Positions 41,301 through 50,370 of a stretch of 64,000 nucleotides of DNA are shown one piece after another (within the stretch, counting starts at the first letter, position 1; each line of letters begins with the position of its first letter). The stretch is from Blautia sp. SC05B48 (GTDB lineage: Bacteria; Bacillota; Clostridia; Lachnospirales; Lachnospiraceae): NCBI RefSeq assembly GCF_005848555.1, contig NZ_CP040518.1:372001-436000 (forward strand), in the 5' to 3' direction. Position numbers and translations under genes: made by a program. Under the pieces are notes generated by a model that was not told the DNA's origin, did not search any database, and was given only the letters and a program-made list of their open reading frames with translations.

Positions 41301-44132
41301 TCATCGTTCTATATATTTTGTGATGACAGATGTTAAAATCTCCATGTCAACCGGCTTCGCCACATGATCATCCATTCCGGCATTCAAAGCAGCCTGCACA
41401 TCCTCTGCAAATGCATTTGCCGTCATTGCAATAATAGGTATTTTCTTTCCATCCGGACGGTCCGGCAGATTTCTGATGGCTTTTGTCGTTTCATATCCAT
41501 TCATTTCCGGCATCATAATATCCATCAAGATCAGATCAAAAGTCCCCGGATCTGTATTGCAAAACTGTGCCAGGGCTGTTTTCCCATCGGCAGCTCTGGT
41601 TACAATCATCCCTTGTTCTTCCAATAGAGATACTGCTATCTCGGCGTTTAAATCATTATCCTCTGCCAGAAGAGCATGCAAACCATGTAGATCCGTATCT
41701 TTCTTTAATTTTTCTTTCTCTTCAGTTTCTACATGTTCTGCTATAAGCAGTGGGATTTCTACCGTAAATGTTGAGCCAACACCCTGTCTGCTGCTGACCT
41801 CAATTTTTCCACCCATAAGATCTACATATTTCTTAGCGATCGCCATTCCCAGTCCGGTTCCCTTGTAACTGGTTCTTGCTCCATCATTTTCCTGACTGAA
41901 CTCATCAAATATCCTGTCCAGGAACTCCTCACTCATACCAATTCCGGTATCCGATATACGATAGCGTACAATCACATGGTGTTCATCATTGCCCGGACAG
42001 TTTTCTGCAACAAATGAAATGGTACCTCCGTCTTTTGTAAATTTGATTGCATTACTGATGATGTTGAGCAATACTTCCCTGATTCTGAGTTCATCCGCCA
42101 TCGCATAAGGAGTTTTTAGTTCTTCTCTTGAAACATACAAGTTAAGATCACGGTTTTCTATATATCCCCTTGCAATCGACAAAACAGTATTTATCATATC
42201 CCTGAGATCTACCGGTATCGGTTTATATTCCAGTTTACCACTTTCAATACGGCTGATATCCAGCACATCATTCATAAGCGTCATCAGATATTCTGAACTC
42301 TGCCTGATCTTTTTCAGACAGTTCTCCACTTCTTTGTCCGGTTTCCTCTTCATGGCAATATCTGTAAATCCAACAATTGCATTCATCGGTGTCCTGATGT
42401 CATGAGACATATGGTTCAGGAACGTTGTTTTTGCAATATTCGCCGCATTTGCATCCTGTGCTTCTTTCAGGGCTTCCATCTGTTTTTTTCTGCTTACTGA
42501 AAGGGAATAAACCAGAAGAAGCAGTACAAAAATAATCACAAATGAAACCACGATAGCTAAGCCTGCATACTCCGCAAGGACATCCTGCAAGGTCATTTTC
42601 TTTTCTGAAACAGAATTCTGTGCAAGGACCACGCCATTTAAAATATTGGAGGACTGCTCAATCGCTTTATTGATAATGGTAGCTGCTCTTCTGTTTTCTC
42701 TCGTCGTGAACATCGCTAATTCCTGCCGTTTTGCCATTTCTGCAAATGACAGACTTTTGGTCAGTGAACTTTCATTAAGAAGATTGATCTTTGAAGATGG
42801 AATAACAGTTGCTCCCACTTTTCCATTTGCTACTGCCTCCAGGCATTCTTCCTGTGTATCATACAGTTTGATTTCTGCATCTGGAAAAAGACGGGACACC
42901 ATCAATTTAGAATACAGCGAGGTCTCTGTTGCTGCGATTGTAGAGAGACTGTTAGTATATTCATTTCCTTTGTAAATAACAACCGGCGTAATATCAAAGA
43001 TTTCATCCGTCAAAACTACCTGAAACTGTTCCTGTGTATAAAAATCCTGAATGATAGGACCTGCAATATCTATTTTGCCAGATTGCAATGCCTCATTCAT
43101 CTCTACTCCCGTGGAACATGGAACTGCCTTGATCGTAATTTTATATTTTTCCTGAACCGTATCCAGAACGGTTCCAAGGATTCCTGCCAGTTTCCCATTT
43201 TCTTCACCACAAAAAGGGAGATTGTCCTTTAGGTATCCCACACGGATTGTTTTTTCATGTGCATCCAGCCATTGTTTTTCTTCCTTGTTGAGCACATAAT
43301 TTATAACCGCTTTTCCTTCATAACGAGCATACAGCTTGCTGCTGTAGTCCGTTTCTGTATTGTTGATTTCTTCCAGGGCAGAATTTAATTCCTTTAACAG
43401 ATCCGGTCGGGATTTTGATACACCGAAATAACAGTCACTTGCACCGATATTGGCGATTGCAATAAAATCGCTGTTGACAGACAGTGCCGGGACCACAAGT
43501 GCATCCAGTTCATCTGCATCCAGTTTTTCTATCATTTCATCATAGCCTTTACAGACAACCACCTCTGCCTGGATCTGATTGCTGTCCAGCCATTTTTCCA
43601 GAAGTTCTTTCTGATAACTTCCATCTGCTGCACCGATACGACAGCCATTCATCTGCTTTGGATCACCATTCGTAAGATTCGTATGATCTTCCCGGGTATA
43701 GATCCAATATCGTTCTGTTCCCTCTGCATAGGTCGAAAAATCGATAGATTCTGCTCTTTCCGGTGTATAACTGACACTTCCAAGTATATCTATTTCTCCA
43801 TCTGCCAGCATATCCAGACACTCTTTAAATGAGCCATAGACATATTCATACTTCCAGCCGGTTATATAAGAAATCTTCTGAAGATACTCATATCCTGCTC
43901 CCTGCTTGTGTTCCCCATAGCCGCCTTCCTGAAAATTGGCATATGGAAAATAGCCAACTCTCACGGTTTTATTTTCTTCTTCCAATGCCTGAGTTGTTTT
44001 TCCATCACTTTTTATTTCCGATGCATAAGCAGAAAGCGGTACAAAAAGCAACATGATAAGTACTAAAATGCTCAAACATAATCTTTTTTTCTTGCCTTTT
44101 TTTCTTATCCGTTTTTCTATCTTTCTGTTCAT
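41301..44132 (-). CDS. Hybrid histidine kinase with two solute-binding (SBP_bac_3) domains (HK1)
   Basis: A 943-residue BvgS-like sensor. Order: signal or anchor helix (residues 17-38), two periplasmic-binding-type domains outside the membrane (about 55-270 and 295-505; TVRVGYFPYANF, TIRVGYLKDNLPF), a membrane helix (523-545), HisKA with phospho-acceptor H577 (FLNHMSHDIRTPMNAI), HATPase (DTGIGMSEE, KGTGLGMAIAK) and a receiver with DLILMDIMMPEMNG. Probably binds amino acids or small solutes directly. No Hpt or DNA-binding domain, so the output partner is elsewhere. AGAGGAAA precedes the ATG. Last gene of the kinase cluster. Confidence 0.92.
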   Translation of the reverse strand: MNRKIEKRIRKKGKKKRLCLSILVLIMLLFVPLSAYASEIKSDGKTTQALEEENKTVRVGYFPYANFQEGGYGEHKQGAGYEYLQKISYITGWKYEYVYGSFKECLDMLADGEIDILGSVSYTPERAESIDFSTYAEGTERYWIYTREDHTNLTNGDPKQMNGCRIGAADGSYQKELLEKWLDSNQIQAEVVVCKGYDEMIEKLDADELDALVVPALSVNSDFIAIANIGASDCYFGVSKSRPDLLKELNSALEEINNTETDYSSKLYARYEGKAVINYVLNKEEKQWLDAHEKTIRVGYLKDNLPFCGEENGKLAGILGTVLDTVQEKYKITIKAVPCSTGVEMNEALQSGKIDIAGPIIQDFYTQEQFQVVLTDEIFDITPVVIYKGNEYTNSLSTIAATETSLYSKLMVSRLFPDAEIKLYDTQEECLEAVANGKVGATVIPSSKINLLNESSLTKSLSFAEMAKRQELAMFTTRENRRAATIINKAIEQSSNILNGVVLAQNSVSEKKMTLQDVLAEYAGLAIVVSFVIIFVLLLLVYSLSVSRKKQMEALKEAQDANAANIAKTTFLNHMSHDIRTPMNAIVGFTDIAMKRKPDKEVENCLKKIRQSSEYLMTLMNDVLDISRIESGKLEYKPIPVDLRDMINTVLSIARGYIENRDLNLYVSREELKTPYAMADELRIREVLLNIISNAIKFTKDGGTISFVAENCPGNDEHHVIVRYRISDTGIGMSEEFLDRIFDEFSQENDGARTSYKGTGLGMAIAKKYVDLMGGKIEVSSRQGVGSTFTVEIPLLIAEHVETEEKEKLKKDTDLHGLHALLAEDNDLNAEIAVSLLEEQGMIVTRAADGKTALAQFCNTDPGTFDLILMDIMMPEMNGYETTKAIRNLPDRPDGKKIPIIAMTANAFAEDVQAALNAGMDDHVAKPVDMEILTSVITKYIER

Positions 44133-44158
44133 TTATTTCCTCTTTATTATCCAGTAAA

Positions 44159-44215
44159 GCGGACATTCGCAATCCGCTTTCGCTTCTTGCTCATGAACGC
44201 AGTCTGTTTGCGCTC
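44159..44215. repeat. Dispersed hairpin repeat, copy 2
   Basis: GGACATTCGCAATCCGCTTT, CGCTT, CTTGCTCATGAACGCAGTC, matching 13316-13372. Here AAGCGGA/TCCGCTT closes a perfect 7-base hairpin, and ATGAACGCA...TGCGCTCAT a second one. It lies between two kinase genes, upstream of HK1, and may end or modulate the transcript. Confidence 0.6.
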
Positions 44216-44235
44216 ATGCTGTTGTTCTTCCCAGT

Positions 44236-47114
44236 CTATAAGCTTTCCTGTTTTTTCAATACAGAAAGAATGACCGCTCCCAGTTTTTCAATATCAATGG
44301 GTTTTGCAATATGTCCATTCATGCCGGCATCAAACGTCCTTTTCCTGTCTTCTGCAAAGGCATTTGCTGTCATGGCAATGATCGGGATCTCTGCCTTCTT
44401 TTTATCATTTAAATGCCGGATACACTGTGCTGCCTGATAGCCATCCATATTTGGCATCTGGATATCCATAAGTATCAGATCATAAGTTCCTGGTGACATC
44501 TGCTCTATCCTGTTCACGCACTGAATTCCATCTTCCACACGCTCGATAACAAGCCCGGCTTCTTCCAGAATCGTCACTGCAATTTCCGCATTCAGATCAT
44601 TATCCTCCGCCAGCAGAACATGCTTTCCACTCAGACTTTCTCTCATACTAGATGTTTTTACTTTTTCTATCCTCTGGCTGTAATATTTCTTGTCCGCTAT
44701 TTTATGCATCAGTGTAAACGTAAATACGGTTCCTTTTCCCAGTTCACTTTCCACTTCAAGACTGCCGCCCATCAGATCGACCATTTTCTTTACGATTGGC
44801 ATTCCAAGACCGGTTCCTCTGACTCTTCCAGTGGTTGTATTCCGTTCACGACTGAATGGTTCAAATAATGTTGGAAGATATTCTTTACTCATGCCAATAC
44901 CGGTATCTTTTATCTCGGATTTTACCTTCATATATCCTTCTCTTTTACATGGCAGTTCTTCTACAGTGATCGTTACATTTCCACCTCTGGGAGTGTATTT
45001 TATAGCATTACTGACAAGATTTACATAGATTTCCCTGATTTTTGTACCATCACACAGGATATTTCTATGTGTGACCTTCATGCTGCCGCTTAGATGGATT
45101 CCTCTTTCTTCTGCTTCAGATGCAAATGTACTTATGATTTCGTCTACTACCTCACCAGCACTTTCATAATTCTCATCTACTTTTATCTTTCCACTTTCAA
45201 TCCGGGCCATATCAAGTACATTATTGATGATGGACAATAACAGTTTCCCTGATTGTTCGATTTTCTTCTGATAATCCAGTTGCTTCGGCTCTGTCAGTTG
45301 TGATTTCATCAGCTGATTATATCCCAGTATCACATTCATTGGCGTACGGATATCATGGGACATATTATTCAGAAATTCCGTTTTGGCTTTATTGGAATTT
45401 TCTGCGGCAGCATATGCTTTTTTCAGCTTTTCTTCCTGCATACGCTCTTTTTTTATCAGACTGTCAATATTTCTTGTTCCGACTACAGCCACCCTTGCTC
45501 CGTCTTTTTTCTTTACGTATGCCACTCTTACCTGATGATAAATGATCTCCGTTCCCGACTTAAACTCGTATGTCATGGAATAATCCTCTTTCTGTGAACG
45601 CAGAGTTTCCAGACCCAACTGCTTTTCAAATTCTCCGTTGGTGTTATCAAATACCATCGTCTCGGCATAAGAAGGAATTATTTGTGACCATCTGTTATCA
45701 CATTTTCTGCAGAAATCTGAAATAATCTTTCCATTTTCTTCAGACTCGCGATAAGAAAATACTCGATCTTTATCCAGTTCTACTGCCAGAACAGAAAAAT
45801 ATTCTTTTCCAAGGCCTTCGATAATCTCTCTTTGAAGCTCTATCTCCTGTTCTTTTTTAATGATTTCATCTACAGAACGGAAACCGAGGATGATCTTAAA
45901 ATGATCTTCCTCATTGGATAAACGTACTGCGTTTGCCAAAAAATGTCTGAAGCCACTCCCATTTGGTATCGTCTTATAATAAATCTCTATACTGTCTGTT
46001 TCTTGTAATTCGTTCATAAGATACTCCGGCAAAAGTCTTTCCAGATACTCCGGAGCAGATTCTTTGATAAGGACATTTTCGAAAAAATACCGGACTCTCT
46101 CCGAATAGCAGTTACTTTCACGAACTAACTTTTGCTTTTCTTCAGGGTCATGGTGCGTAAAGGCATCCCCTTTTACGACTTCAAATGTATCCTGCCTTAA
46201 ATCACACAAAAGTACCGTTGTATAATCTCTGGATAAAGCTGATAATATCCGGTTACGTTCGTTCAGAATCTGGTTGCTGTCTTCCAGTTCTTTCTCGTTT
46301 TTTTCTTTGCCTTTAACAAAATCCGTAATATCTGTGATATCTCCCTGGAAGAATATCTGATTACCGGATTTCACCAATGTTGTGGCATCTGTGACCCAAT
46401 GATAGCCGTCCTTTCCAAGCAGCCGGTAAATCTGATCCTGTGTAAATCCATGTCCGCATGTATCAAGAATACGGGCGGTATATTTTGCAGAAAGATGCCG
46501 GTCATCCGGATGAAGCATATTGTCAAACTTATTATGGAATTCTGTTTTGATCTCTTCTCTGGTCCACCCAAGAATCGCAAGGAACCTGTCACTGATATAT
46601 ATGAATGGATGCCCCTCCTCCAGGGAACATCTGTGATAGCCGCCAGGGATATTATCGATTGTTGCCTGAGACAGTATATTTTGCTCTTCCAGTTTCTTAT
46701 GCCTTTCCACGAAGGATGTCATATCTTGGCAGGCACTGATAATAGCCAGTTTCCCCTCCTCTGTCCGTATGACTTTTCCTTTATCAACCGTCCAAAACCA
46801 GGATCCGTCTTTTCGCGGCATACGATATGTGGTCTCATAGGTTAATCCCTCATAATACTTACCCCCCCCCCGATATCCTTTATGACCTGTTCTCTGTCAT
46901 CGGGATGAATCGTATTAATAACTTTTCCGTCAATTGCTTCAACCATTTCTTCCACTGCATCGTAACCAAGCATTCGTGCCATTTCTTCATTGGCATAGTA
47001 AACCGGAAACTCGTTCTCACAATATCCACCGATCAGTCCCCTGGTTTCCCCCATGATCATAAAATCTGTAAGTAGCTCTTTTTGTACTTTGTCTGATACT
47101 ATTAACTGTTTCAT
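44236..47114 (-). CDS. PAS-domain hybrid histidine kinase split by a G10 tract (HK2, probably phase-variable)
   Basis: Translation from ATG 47114 (SD GGGGGAGG) gives a PAS domain (LIGGYCENEFPVYYANEEMA, TIHPDDREQVIKDI), reaches GGGGGGGGGG at 46871-46862 and stops at 46842. The rest, with PAS, HisKA (NMSHDIRTPMNVILG), HATPase and receiver (DLILMDIQMPNMDG), stays open in another frame to 44236. One more G (11) or two fewer (8) would join them as IGGGGKYYEGLTYETTYRMP, a smooth PAS domain of a 959-residue protein. As given, the gene is off. Either true phase variation or a homopolymer error. Confidence 0.85.
46862..46871 (-). repeat. G10 homopolymer within HK2 (slippage site)
   Basis: Ten C's on the plus strand, ten G's in the coding strand, inside the N-terminal PAS domain. 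Only tract lengths equal to 2 modulo 3 (8, 11) keep the whole kinase in frame. Confidence 0.9.
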
Positions 47115-47244
47115 ATTCCTCCCCCAGTATCCTTCAGCCTGATTTTTTGTGCAGATATAGCGATCTAATACCGCCACATAACAAAGGGTATAGCGTAACC
47201 ATTACTATTACATATTATGTTCGTTATATACGAAAAAAATCTTT

Positions 47245-47439
47245 CTACAAAAACAGCGAAAGGCGCATATTTATACTATTATACTGCATAAAAGCAACGT
47301 AATATGATAAAAATATTATAGCAGACCACTCTACAATTGTCAGCATTTCTTGAGCTTTATGTCTATTATTTACTGAATACTTTTTCTTACTCTTCGATTT
47401 CTTTTCCATACTCTTAGGTGCATATTTAATTTCATCCAT
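47245..47439 (-). CDS. Small membrane protein between HK3 and HK2
   Basis: A 64-residue protein: charged start (MDEIKYAPKSMEKKSKSKKK) then one membrane helix (MLTIVEWSAIIFLSYYVAFM). Its ATG overlaps the stop of HK3 (ATGGATGA) and AAGG lies about 9 bases upstream, so translational coupling is plausible. The family is not recognised. It could be a regulator of a neighbouring kinase, but composition and position are the only support. Confidence 0.45.
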   Translation of the reverse strand: MDEIKYAPKSMEKKSKSKKKYSVNNRHKAQEMLTIVEWSAIIFLSYYVAFMQYNSINMRLSLFL

Positions 47440-50260
47440 ATACATACCTTAAAATCGTTTTTATAACTTCATCAATCACAATCGGCTTTGACAAATGTGC
47501 GTTCATTCCTGCATCCAGTGATGCCTGAACATCTTCTGCAAATGAATTAGCTGTCATTGCTATAATAGGAATATTTTTTCCATCCGGTCTGTCATTCATT
47601 GCCCTGATTGCTTTTGCTGCTTCATAACCATTCATTTCAGGCATCATGATATCCATCAGGATTACATCAAATGTGCCTTCCGGATGATTTCTGAAAATCT
47701 CAACAGCATTCTTTCCATCCACAGCTCTTTCTACATTCATCCTGAATTCTTCCAACTGCACGGCAGCAATCTCTGCATTCAGTTCATTATCCTCTGCAAG
47801 AAGAACATTCACACCTGTAAGATTCACCTTTTCAGAAATACCTGTGTCTGACTTATTACATTCCTTATCTGTAATTTCCAAAGGAATATCCACAGTAAAT
47901 GTGGTTCCCTCATGCTTTTTACTCTGCACGGAAATGGTCCCACCCATCATATCTACATACTTCTTTACGATAGCCATCCCCAGTCCAACTCCATGGTACT
48001 GCGTTCTCACACCGGAATCTTCCTGTGCAAATTCCTCAAAAACTTCTTTTGTAAATTCCTCACTCATGCCAATACCAGTATCCGAAATGCGGTAACGCAT
48101 ATTTATATATCCATCCCCGCACTTTTCCTGACACCGAGCTTCAAATGTAATCGTCCCTCCATCCGGAGTGAATTTCACGGCATTGCTCATAATATTGACC
48201 AGCACATCACGCAGGCGTGCAGGATCCGCAAGTACATTTGGAATCTTTGCTTCTTCACGCTGAATCTTAAAGTTGATATCCCTGTTCGTAAGAAAACCTT
48301 TTGTAATATTCAATGAAGAATCTGTAATGTTTTTCACATCCGCCGGCACTGGATTGTATTTCACTTTTCCACTTTCGATGCGGGTCAGATCTAATACATC
48401 ATTGATCAGCGACAGTAAATGCTCTGAGCTTTCGTCAATCTTTTCCAGACAATTTTTCACTTCGTCTGACGGATTGTTTTTCATTGCAATACCGGTAAAT
48501 CCTATGATTGCATTCATCGGTGTCCTCATATCATGGGACATATGTGACAGAAATGCTGTCTTTGCCTTGTTTGCAGCCTGTGCATGCTCTGCCAGTTCCG
48601 CCATTTCCTCAGCTTTCTCCTGGGCCGCCTTCTGAGCTTTTTTTCTTGCACTGAGATGCACCATTGTCACAGACATAGCAGTCAGTAGCCATCCAAAAAT
48701 AAGAAGAACCAAAACAGTAACAACAGGATGCAGACGGATCCAGTCAACAAATGTCAGCTCTGTTGCTTTGTATGTGGTATACTGTGCTGCAAGATCTTCA
48801 ACAAGATTTTGGGGCATAGCATACATTGCTTTCGTCAGAATACCAGCCAGCGCATGGTTCTCAGTTGATGAAATTACCATGCGGTAGGTAAATGTAGGCT
48901 GTTCCAGAAGAGTATATGTCATGGTGCCCGTAGTGTCACTGTTCACAAACGCCTGTGCCATGTAATAGTAGACGAAGGCAGCATCTGCTTTACCCTCACG
49001 GACAGCTTCCATCATTTCCTGTCGGGTACTGCACATCAGTTTTTCTGCACCGGGTGCCATTGCATCTTCAATTGAATTTGATGCTGTCTGGTCAACAGTA
49101 GTAACAACATTAATTTTTCCATCAAAGTCACGTCGTGTCACCCTTGCCAGCTGCATCGTAATGAAAGGTGCAGTAATCCCCCATTTTTTCGTCTCAGCAT
49201 AGTTATCTGTTTCCAGGCGTGCATCGATGCTCATATCTGTGGTTTCCTTATTTTTCTGATAGGCAATATACTCATCTCTGGTGGCAGGTGTAAGAAACTC
49301 ATAGGAAATCCCGGCATAGTCTGCAATTTTCCGGAAGTAATCCGGGATAATACCCTTCATCTCACCATTTTCATTATAAGAATATGGATAACGGGTCGGA
49401 TCACACAGAACATGAAGCGGGTTGTCCTTGGAATACTGTGAAATAATACTTTTTTCTTTCTCCGTATATTCCAGATTCTTAGTTTCTATGCTTTCATAAT
49501 TTTTATTATAAAGTGTCGTTTTCCAGTTACCCTCAACTACATTCATCTGGTCAATTGCATAATTGATCTCATTCAGCAATTCTGTATTACCTTTTTTAAC
49601 AATGACATAGAAATCGCTGCTGTCAAATTTATCCACGATACGCTCATTGTTTGTTTTTCTCAGAGAAGTGGCAGCAATAGCATCAACATTTCCGCTCAGA
49701 AGAGCTTCCTCCATCTCTGCTGTCGTATCAAAATAAAATGGATCATATGTAAATCCTTTATTGCCTGCAAAATCCGCAAACTCTTTATCTCGTGAGCTTC
49801 CGTTCAAAAGTGCCACACGCATACCGTTGTAAGTACTGTAATTGCCATCCACAATCGTGCTGTTGTCACTGCGGACGGTCAGAATCCCATTATTGGTTCC
49901 AATCGGACGTGAAAAATCAAACTTTTCTTCTCTTTCCGATGTTTTGCGGGCAGATGTTACCATATCAATCTCGCCATCTTCAAGCATCTGCTGCATATCA
50001 TCCCAGCTCTTATCATATCCGACATATTCGTAATCTACATCCCAATAACGGGCCATCAGCCGAAGAAAATCATAGCCATACCCACTGCGGTTGCCTTCTT
50101 CATCCATCACATGATAACCATCCATGGCAAAGAAACCGACTTTGACAGTTTCATGCTGCGAACTGTCTTCGGCTGCATATGCAGTCTGGGGAGAAAATAT
50201 CATACACACGCATACAAAAACCAGGAACACTGCCACATATTTCTTTGCTCTCGAAATCAT
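47432..50260 (-). CDS. Hybrid histidine kinase with two solute-binding (SBP_bac_3) domains (HK3)
   Basis: A 942-residue BvgS-like sensor similar to HK1. It has a signal helix (residues 6-30), two extracellular binding domains (about 38-255 and 280-490; TVKVGFFAMDGYHV, PLHVLCDPTRYPYSYN), a membrane helix (511-535), a short coiled linker, HisKA with H576 (FLSHMSHDMRTPMNAI), HATPase (DTGIGMSEE, HGVGLGMAIVK) and a receiver (DVILMDIMMPEMNG). The ATG follows AGGAGA. Between this site and a promoter lie six ACAG repeats that could vary its expression. No output domain. Confidence 0.92.
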   Translation of the reverse strand: MISRAKKYVAVFLVFVCVCMIFSPQTAYAAEDSSQHETVKVGFFAMDGYHVMDEEGNRSGYGYDFLRLMARYWDVDYEYVGYDKSWDDMQQMLEDGEIDMVTSARKTSEREEKFDFSRPIGTNNGILTVRSDNSTIVDGNYSTYNGMRVALLNGSSRDKEFADFAGNKGFTYDPFYFDTTAEMEEALLSGNVDAIAATSLRKTNNERIVDKFDSSDFYVIVKKGNTELLNEINYAIDQMNVVEGNWKTTLYNKNYESIETKNLEYTEKEKSIISQYSKDNPLHVLCDPTRYPYSYNENGEMKGIIPDYFRKIADYAGISYEFLTPATRDEYIAYQKNKETTDMSIDARLETDNYAETKKWGITAPFITMQLARVTRRDFDGKINVVTTVDQTASNSIEDAMAPGAEKLMCSTRQEMMEAVREGKADAAFVYYYMAQAFVNSDTTGTMTYTLLEQPTFTYRMVISSTENHALAGILTKAMYAMPQNLVEDLAAQYTTYKATELTFVDWIRLHPVVTVLVLLIFGWLLTAMSVTMVHLSARKKAQKAAQEKAEEMAELAEHAQAANKAKTAFLSHMSHDMRTPMNAIIGFTGIAMKNNPSDEVKNCLEKIDESSEHLLSLINDVLDLTRIESGKVKYNPVPADVKNITDSSLNITKGFLTNRDINFKIQREEAKIPNVLADPARLRDVLVNIMSNAVKFTPDGGTITFEARCQEKCGDGYINMRYRISDTGIGMSEEFTKEVFEEFAQEDSGVRTQYHGVGLGMAIVKKYVDMMGGTISVQSKKHEGTTFTVDIPLEITDKECNKSDTGISEKVNLTGVNVLLAEDNELNAEIAAVQLEEFRMNVERAVDGKNAVEIFRNHPEGTFDVILMDIMMPEMNGYEAAKAIRAMNDRPDGKNIPIIAMTANSFAEDVQASLDAGMNAHLSKPIVIDEVIKTILRYVYG

Positions 50261-50270
50261 ATTAAATCTC

Positions 50271-50295
50271 CTGTCTGTCTGTCTGTCTGTCTGTC
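50271..50295 (-). repeat. Tetranucleotide repeat (ACAG)6 in the HK3 leader
   Basis: Six CTGT units plus C on the plus strand (ACAG units in the transcript), lying between the -10 box and the Shine-Dalgarno site of HK3; the last ACAG runs into the AGGAGA. Each slippage step would change leader length by four bases and could alter transcription start or ribosome binding. Confidence 0.9.
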
Positions 50296-50296
50296 A

Positions 50297-50326
50297 AATA
50301 TATTTCTCTATACATCTCCTTGTCAA
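50297..50326 (-). promoter_or_regulatory. Promoter of HK3
   Basis: On the minus strand TTGACA (50326-50321), 18 bases, TATATT (50302-50297). It ends directly before the ACAG repeats, so the start point should fall inside the repeat. Confidence 0.65.
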
Positions 50327-50370
50327 CCTCCTGGTTTAATAAAATTGCACTGCCGCATCAAATCCATTTG

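Noticed and set aside
50271-50295. CTGT repeats as a possible CRISPR or minisatellite
   Set aside because: The unit is only four bases and contiguous with no spacers; it is a simple sequence repeat. No CRISPR array was seen anywhere in the window.
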